A stretch of 64,000 bases of DNA from an uncultured Draconibacterium sp. (GTDB lineage: Bacteria > Bacteroidota > Bacteroidia > Bacteroidales > Prolixibacteraceae), in NCBI RefSeq assembly GCF_963676815.1, contig NZ_OY781365.1:4374501-4438500 (forward strand), given 5' to 3'. The notes beneath the pieces were generated by a model that ran no database searches, was not told where the DNA came from, and worked only from the letters and a program-made list of their open reading frames with translations. Each line of letters starts with the position of its first letter. Position 1 is the stretch's first letter. Shown piece after piece: positions 61,423-64,000 of the stretch. A program made the translations under genes and the position numbers.

Positions 61423-61995
61423 ATGTTTAAAGAAAGTATTTCAAACGAAGAATTGACTGATTTGCCTTTAAAACGTTTTGAAGGCCAGATCATTTTAGTC
61501 GATTCGCTGCAAAAGGTAAAATACGCTCTTGAGGAGCTAAACGGAGCCAGCATTATTGGCTTTGATACCGAGACAAAACCTTCGTTTAAAAAAGGTGTGG
61601 TTAACAAAGTGGCTTTGCTGCAGTTGTCTACCAAAAACAAAGCTTTTTTGTTCCGGATTAACCGCATTGGTTTGCCGCGCGAAATTGTGGAATTACTGGC
61701 CAACGAAAACGTTATAAAACCGGGTGTTGCAATCCGCGATGACATTAAAGGACTACAGGAATTTGTACCTTTTAAACCGGGTGGTTTTGTTGAGTTGCAG
61801 GACGAGGCCAAAGAAATGGGCATTCAGAATTTCAGCCTGAAAAAACTAACGGCTATTGCCTGTGGTTTCCGCATTTCAAAAGGGCAGCAGTTAACCAACT
61901 GGGAGGCCAGCGAATTAACCGAAGCACAACAATATTATGCAGCTACCGACGCGTGGGCTGCATTGGAAATTTTCGAGAACTTTTCAAAAAATTAA
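61423..61995 (+). CDS. 3'-5' exonuclease (RNase D/WRN-like, DEDDy)
   Basis: 190 residues. DEDDy motifs: Exo I IIGFDTETKPSF (Asp, Glu), Exo II in KPGVAIRDDIKGLQEF, Exo III QYYAATDAWAALEIFENF (Tyr and Asp). Single catalytic domain without HRDC, as in the exonuclease-domain 2 family. It could act on RNA or DNA. It begins directly after the DUF5063 stop and is followed after 2 bp by the rRNA methyltransferase gene. Confidence 0.9.
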   Translation: MFKESISNEELTDLPLKRFEGQIILVDSLQKVKYALEELNGASIIGFDTETKPSFKKGVVNKVALLQLSTKNKAFLFRINRIGLPREIVELLANENVIKPGVAIRDDIKGLQEFVPFKPGGFVELQDEAKEMGIQNFSLKKLTAIACGFRISKGQQLTNWEASELTEAQQYYAATDAWAALEIFENFSKN

Positions 61996-61997
61996 AG

Positions 61998-63188
61998 ATG
62001 GCAAAAGAGTTTGTCAAAGTTGTATTAAAGTCGGGTAAAGACCAGTCAGTACTGCGTTTTCACCCATGGGTATTCTCCGGAGCCATTAAAAAAATGTATG
62101 GAACGCCTGCCGAGGGCGACCTGGTAAAAGTGTATTCCAACAAAGATCAGTTTTTGGGAATTGGCCACTACCAGGTGGGATCAATTGCCATTCGAATTGT
62201 TTCGTTCGAAGAAGTTGAACCGGATTACGATTTCTGGAGAAGTAAAATAGAAAGTGCGTGGAACCTGCGTAAAATGACAGGATTTGATTACAATCCCGAA
62301 ACCAATGTTTTTCGTTTGATCCATGCTGAAGGCGATGGAATGCCGGGACTGATCGTTGATTTTTATAACGGAACAGCGGTGATGCAAATGCACAGTATTG
62401 GCATGTACCTCATTCGCGAAGAACTGGTGAAAGCCTTGCAGGAAGTGATGGGCGACAAGTTAAAAGCCGTTTACAATAAAAGTGAAAAAACATTGCCGTT
62501 TAAAGCTGATGTAAAATCGGAAGACGGTTATTTGTTTGGTTCGGAATCAGAAACAGAGGTACAGGAATATGGGCTGCGTTTTAAAGTAGATTGGGAAAAA
62601 GGGCAGAAAACCGGATTCTTTGTCGACCAGCGCGAAAACCGAAAACTGGTGCAAGACTACTCAAAAGGCCGCGATGTCCTGAACATGTTCTGCTACACCG
62701 GTGGTTTTTCGTTTTATGCCATGCAGGGCGATGCAAAATCGGTACACTCGGTTGATGCATCGGCAAAAGCAATCGACCTTACCGATGAAAATGTGGAGCT
62801 GAACTTTCCGGGCGATGAGCGACATAAATCAACAGTGATCGATGGTTTTGAATACCTGAAAGATATTCAGGATAAATACGATCTGATTATCCTTGATCCG
62901 CCGGCATTTGCAAAGCACCGCAAAACATTGCCACAGGCGTTAAAAGGTTATAAACGTATAAACACCCGCGCTTTCGAGCAAATTCGTAGAGGCGGAATCC
63001 TGTTTACTTTCTCCTGTTCGCAGGTGGTATCGAAAGAGAAATTCAGGGAAGCCGTATTTTCCGCAGCAGCCATTGCCGGACGAAATGTTCGAATTCTGCA
63101 CCAGATGAGCCAGCCTGTTGATCACCCGGTGAATATTTACCACCCTGAAAGTGAATACCTGAAGGGACTGGTTTTATATGTTGAATAG
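61998..63188 (+). CDS. class I SAM-dependent 23S rRNA methyltransferase (RlmI-like)
   Basis: 396 residues from MAKEFVKVVLKSGKDQS; the ATG at 61953 would overlap the exonuclease gene by 43 bp and is rejected. N-terminal PUA domain (FHPWVFSGAIKK; GDLVKVYSNKDQFLGIGHY), an EEHEE-like middle region, and a Rossmann methyltransferase with VLNMFCYTGGFSFYAMQGDAKSVHSVD (SAM) and LIILDPPAFAKH (motif IV). RlmI methylates a cytosine of 23S rRNA; the exact base here is inferred by family. Confidence 0.88.
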   Translation: MAKEFVKVVLKSGKDQSVLRFHPWVFSGAIKKMYGTPAEGDLVKVYSNKDQFLGIGHYQVGSIAIRIVSFEEVEPDYDFWRSKIESAWNLRKMTGFDYNPETNVFRLIHAEGDGMPGLIVDFYNGTAVMQMHSIGMYLIREELVKALQEVMGDKLKAVYNKSEKTLPFKADVKSEDGYLFGSESETEVQEYGLRFKVDWEKGQKTGFFVDQRENRKLVQDYSKGRDVLNMFCYTGGFSFYAMQGDAKSVHSVDASAKAIDLTDENVELNFPGDERHKSTVIDGFEYLKDIQDKYDLIILDPPAFAKHRKTLPQALKGYKRINTRAFEQIRRGGILFTFSCSQVVSKEKFREAVFSAAAIAGRNVRILHQMSQPVDHPVNIYHPESEYLKGLVLYVE

Positions 63189-63253
63189 ATGATTATTTTT
63201 ATCATCTGAAAAATAAACAGAATAAGAGCCAAGAGCTCGCAGCTAATTAAGAT

Positions 63254-63967
63254 ATGAGCAAACAACAATTTACCGACAAGTACAACACCCAGCTGGAGGG
63301 AAAATCGATTGTTGAAAAATTGCAATTCCTGGTGGAACAACACCCGGGGAAAGTGGTTTTTACTACCAGCTTTGGATACGAAGACCAGGTAATTACCGAT
63401 ATTATTTTTAAAAACGACCTGCCCATAAAAGTAGTTACTTTAGACACAGGCCGTTTATTCCCTGAAACGTATAAAGTATACCGCAGCACACTTGAAAAAT
63501 ACAACAAGCCGATTAAAGCGTATTTTCCACCAACAGAAGAAGTTGAAAAACTATTGGATGAAAAGGGACCTTTCAGTTTTTACGAGTCGTTGGAGAATCG
63601 CAAAGAGTGTTGTTACATACGTAAGGTAATTCCATTAAAACGTGCTTTAATAGGAAACGAAATATGGATTACCGGTTTGCGTGCATCGCAAAGTGATAAC
63701 CGAAGTGACATGAAATTTTTTGAGTACGATGAAGGAAACGACATTGTAAAATTCAATCCGTTAATGGAATGGAGCCTGGAAGAAACTATCGACTGGGTGA
63801 AAAAATACAATGTACCCTACAATGTGCTGCACGACAAAGGTTTTGTAAGCATTGGCTGCCAGCCATGTACACGCGCCATTCAACCCGACGAAGATTTCCG
63901 TGCCGGACGTTGGTGGTGGGAGCAGGGCTCAGGAAAAGAATGCGGTCTGCATTCTGTGAAAAAATAA
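63254..63967 (+). CDS. cysH: phosphoadenylyl/adenylyl-sulfate reductase
   Basis: 237 residues. PP-loop region FTTSFGYEDQVITDII, TLDTGRLFPETYKVY, GLRASQSDNR, and the C-terminal catalytic ECGLH. Cys pairs in KECCYIRK and GCQPCTRA would bind a [4Fe-4S] cluster, so APS rather than PAPS is the likely substrate. No cysD, cysN or cysI is in the window; downstream sulfur genes may follow beyond its end. The ATG is 65 bp after the methyltransferase stop. Confidence 0.92.
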   Translation: MSKQQFTDKYNTQLEGKSIVEKLQFLVEQHPGKVVFTTSFGYEDQVITDIIFKNDLPIKVVTLDTGRLFPETYKVYRSTLEKYNKPIKAYFPPTEEVEKLLDEKGPFSFYESLENRKECCYIRKVIPLKRALIGNEIWITGLRASQSDNRSDMKFFEYDEGNDIVKFNPLMEWSLEETIDWVKKYNVPYNVLHDKGFVSIGCQPCTRAIQPDEDFRAGRWWWEQGSGKECGLHSVKK

Positions 63968-64000
63968 ATTTCAGATCAAAATACTGAAAGAAGGCACGGA

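Overview
The window reads as chromosome of a Bacteroidota bacterium, most likely an anaerobic or facultative member of the Marinilabiliales/Prolixibacteraceae type. Signs seen directly: several promoters of the Bacteroidota form TTG-N19-TAnnTTTG, few Shine-Dalgarno sites, a Por-type (T9SS) C-terminal sorting tail, and families largely confined to the phylum (DUF6261, DUF5063, OstA-like, HTH_34 regulator). The taxonomic level is inference. No tRNA, rRNA or CRISPR array was seen.

Layout. 0-12 kb: FabF, a FemAB-like transferase, a corrinoid adenosyltransferase, an envelope redox cluster (thioredoxin, ApbE, DUF4266 lipoprotein, DUF3570 barrel), an MscS channel, an APC transporter, a small nuclease and a DASS symporter. 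12-18.5 kb is accessory: a DUF6261 gene, a 42-bp tandem repeat array, a perfect 38-bp palindrome, and a type ISP-like restriction-modification gene split in two by a REP-associated tyrosine transposase (RAYT), followed by two co-oriented genes, one with a PD-(D/E)XK signature. Identical REP-like palindromes lie inside both the RM gene and the RAYT gene. 18.5-35 kb: a phosphatase, a kinase-like protein, a group B-type [FeFe] hydrogenase, serine hydrolases (one with its catalytic motifs replaced), a LytS/LytTR pair, a glutamate-type symporter, IlvA, DgkA and a CreD cluster with its own regulator and a repeated operator-like site.

35.2-39.5 kb is an AT-rich insert carrying two translationally coupled ATPases. 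The first is broken by one in-frame TGA; the second ends in 32-residue Sel1/TPR-like repeats. A damaged copy of the leuB 3' end lies at its far edge while intact leuB borders the other edge, so the block appears to have entered at the leuB tail. 39.5-46.2 kb is the leucine operon leuA-leuC-leuD-leuA2-leuB, preceded by an Ile/Leu-rich leader peptide, an antiterminator and a terminator, which is a complete transcription attenuator. 46.4-54.6 kb is an outer-membrane biogenesis run (GuaB, three parvulin-type proteins, MoxR, OstA-like). 54.7-64 kb holds RecQ, a large secreted zinc protease/BspA-repeat protein, a DUF5063/exonuclease/rRNA methyltransferase group and CysH.

The best candidates for undescribed biology are the paired ATPase insert at leuB, the RAYT-split RM locus with intragenic REPs, and the leucine attenuator.
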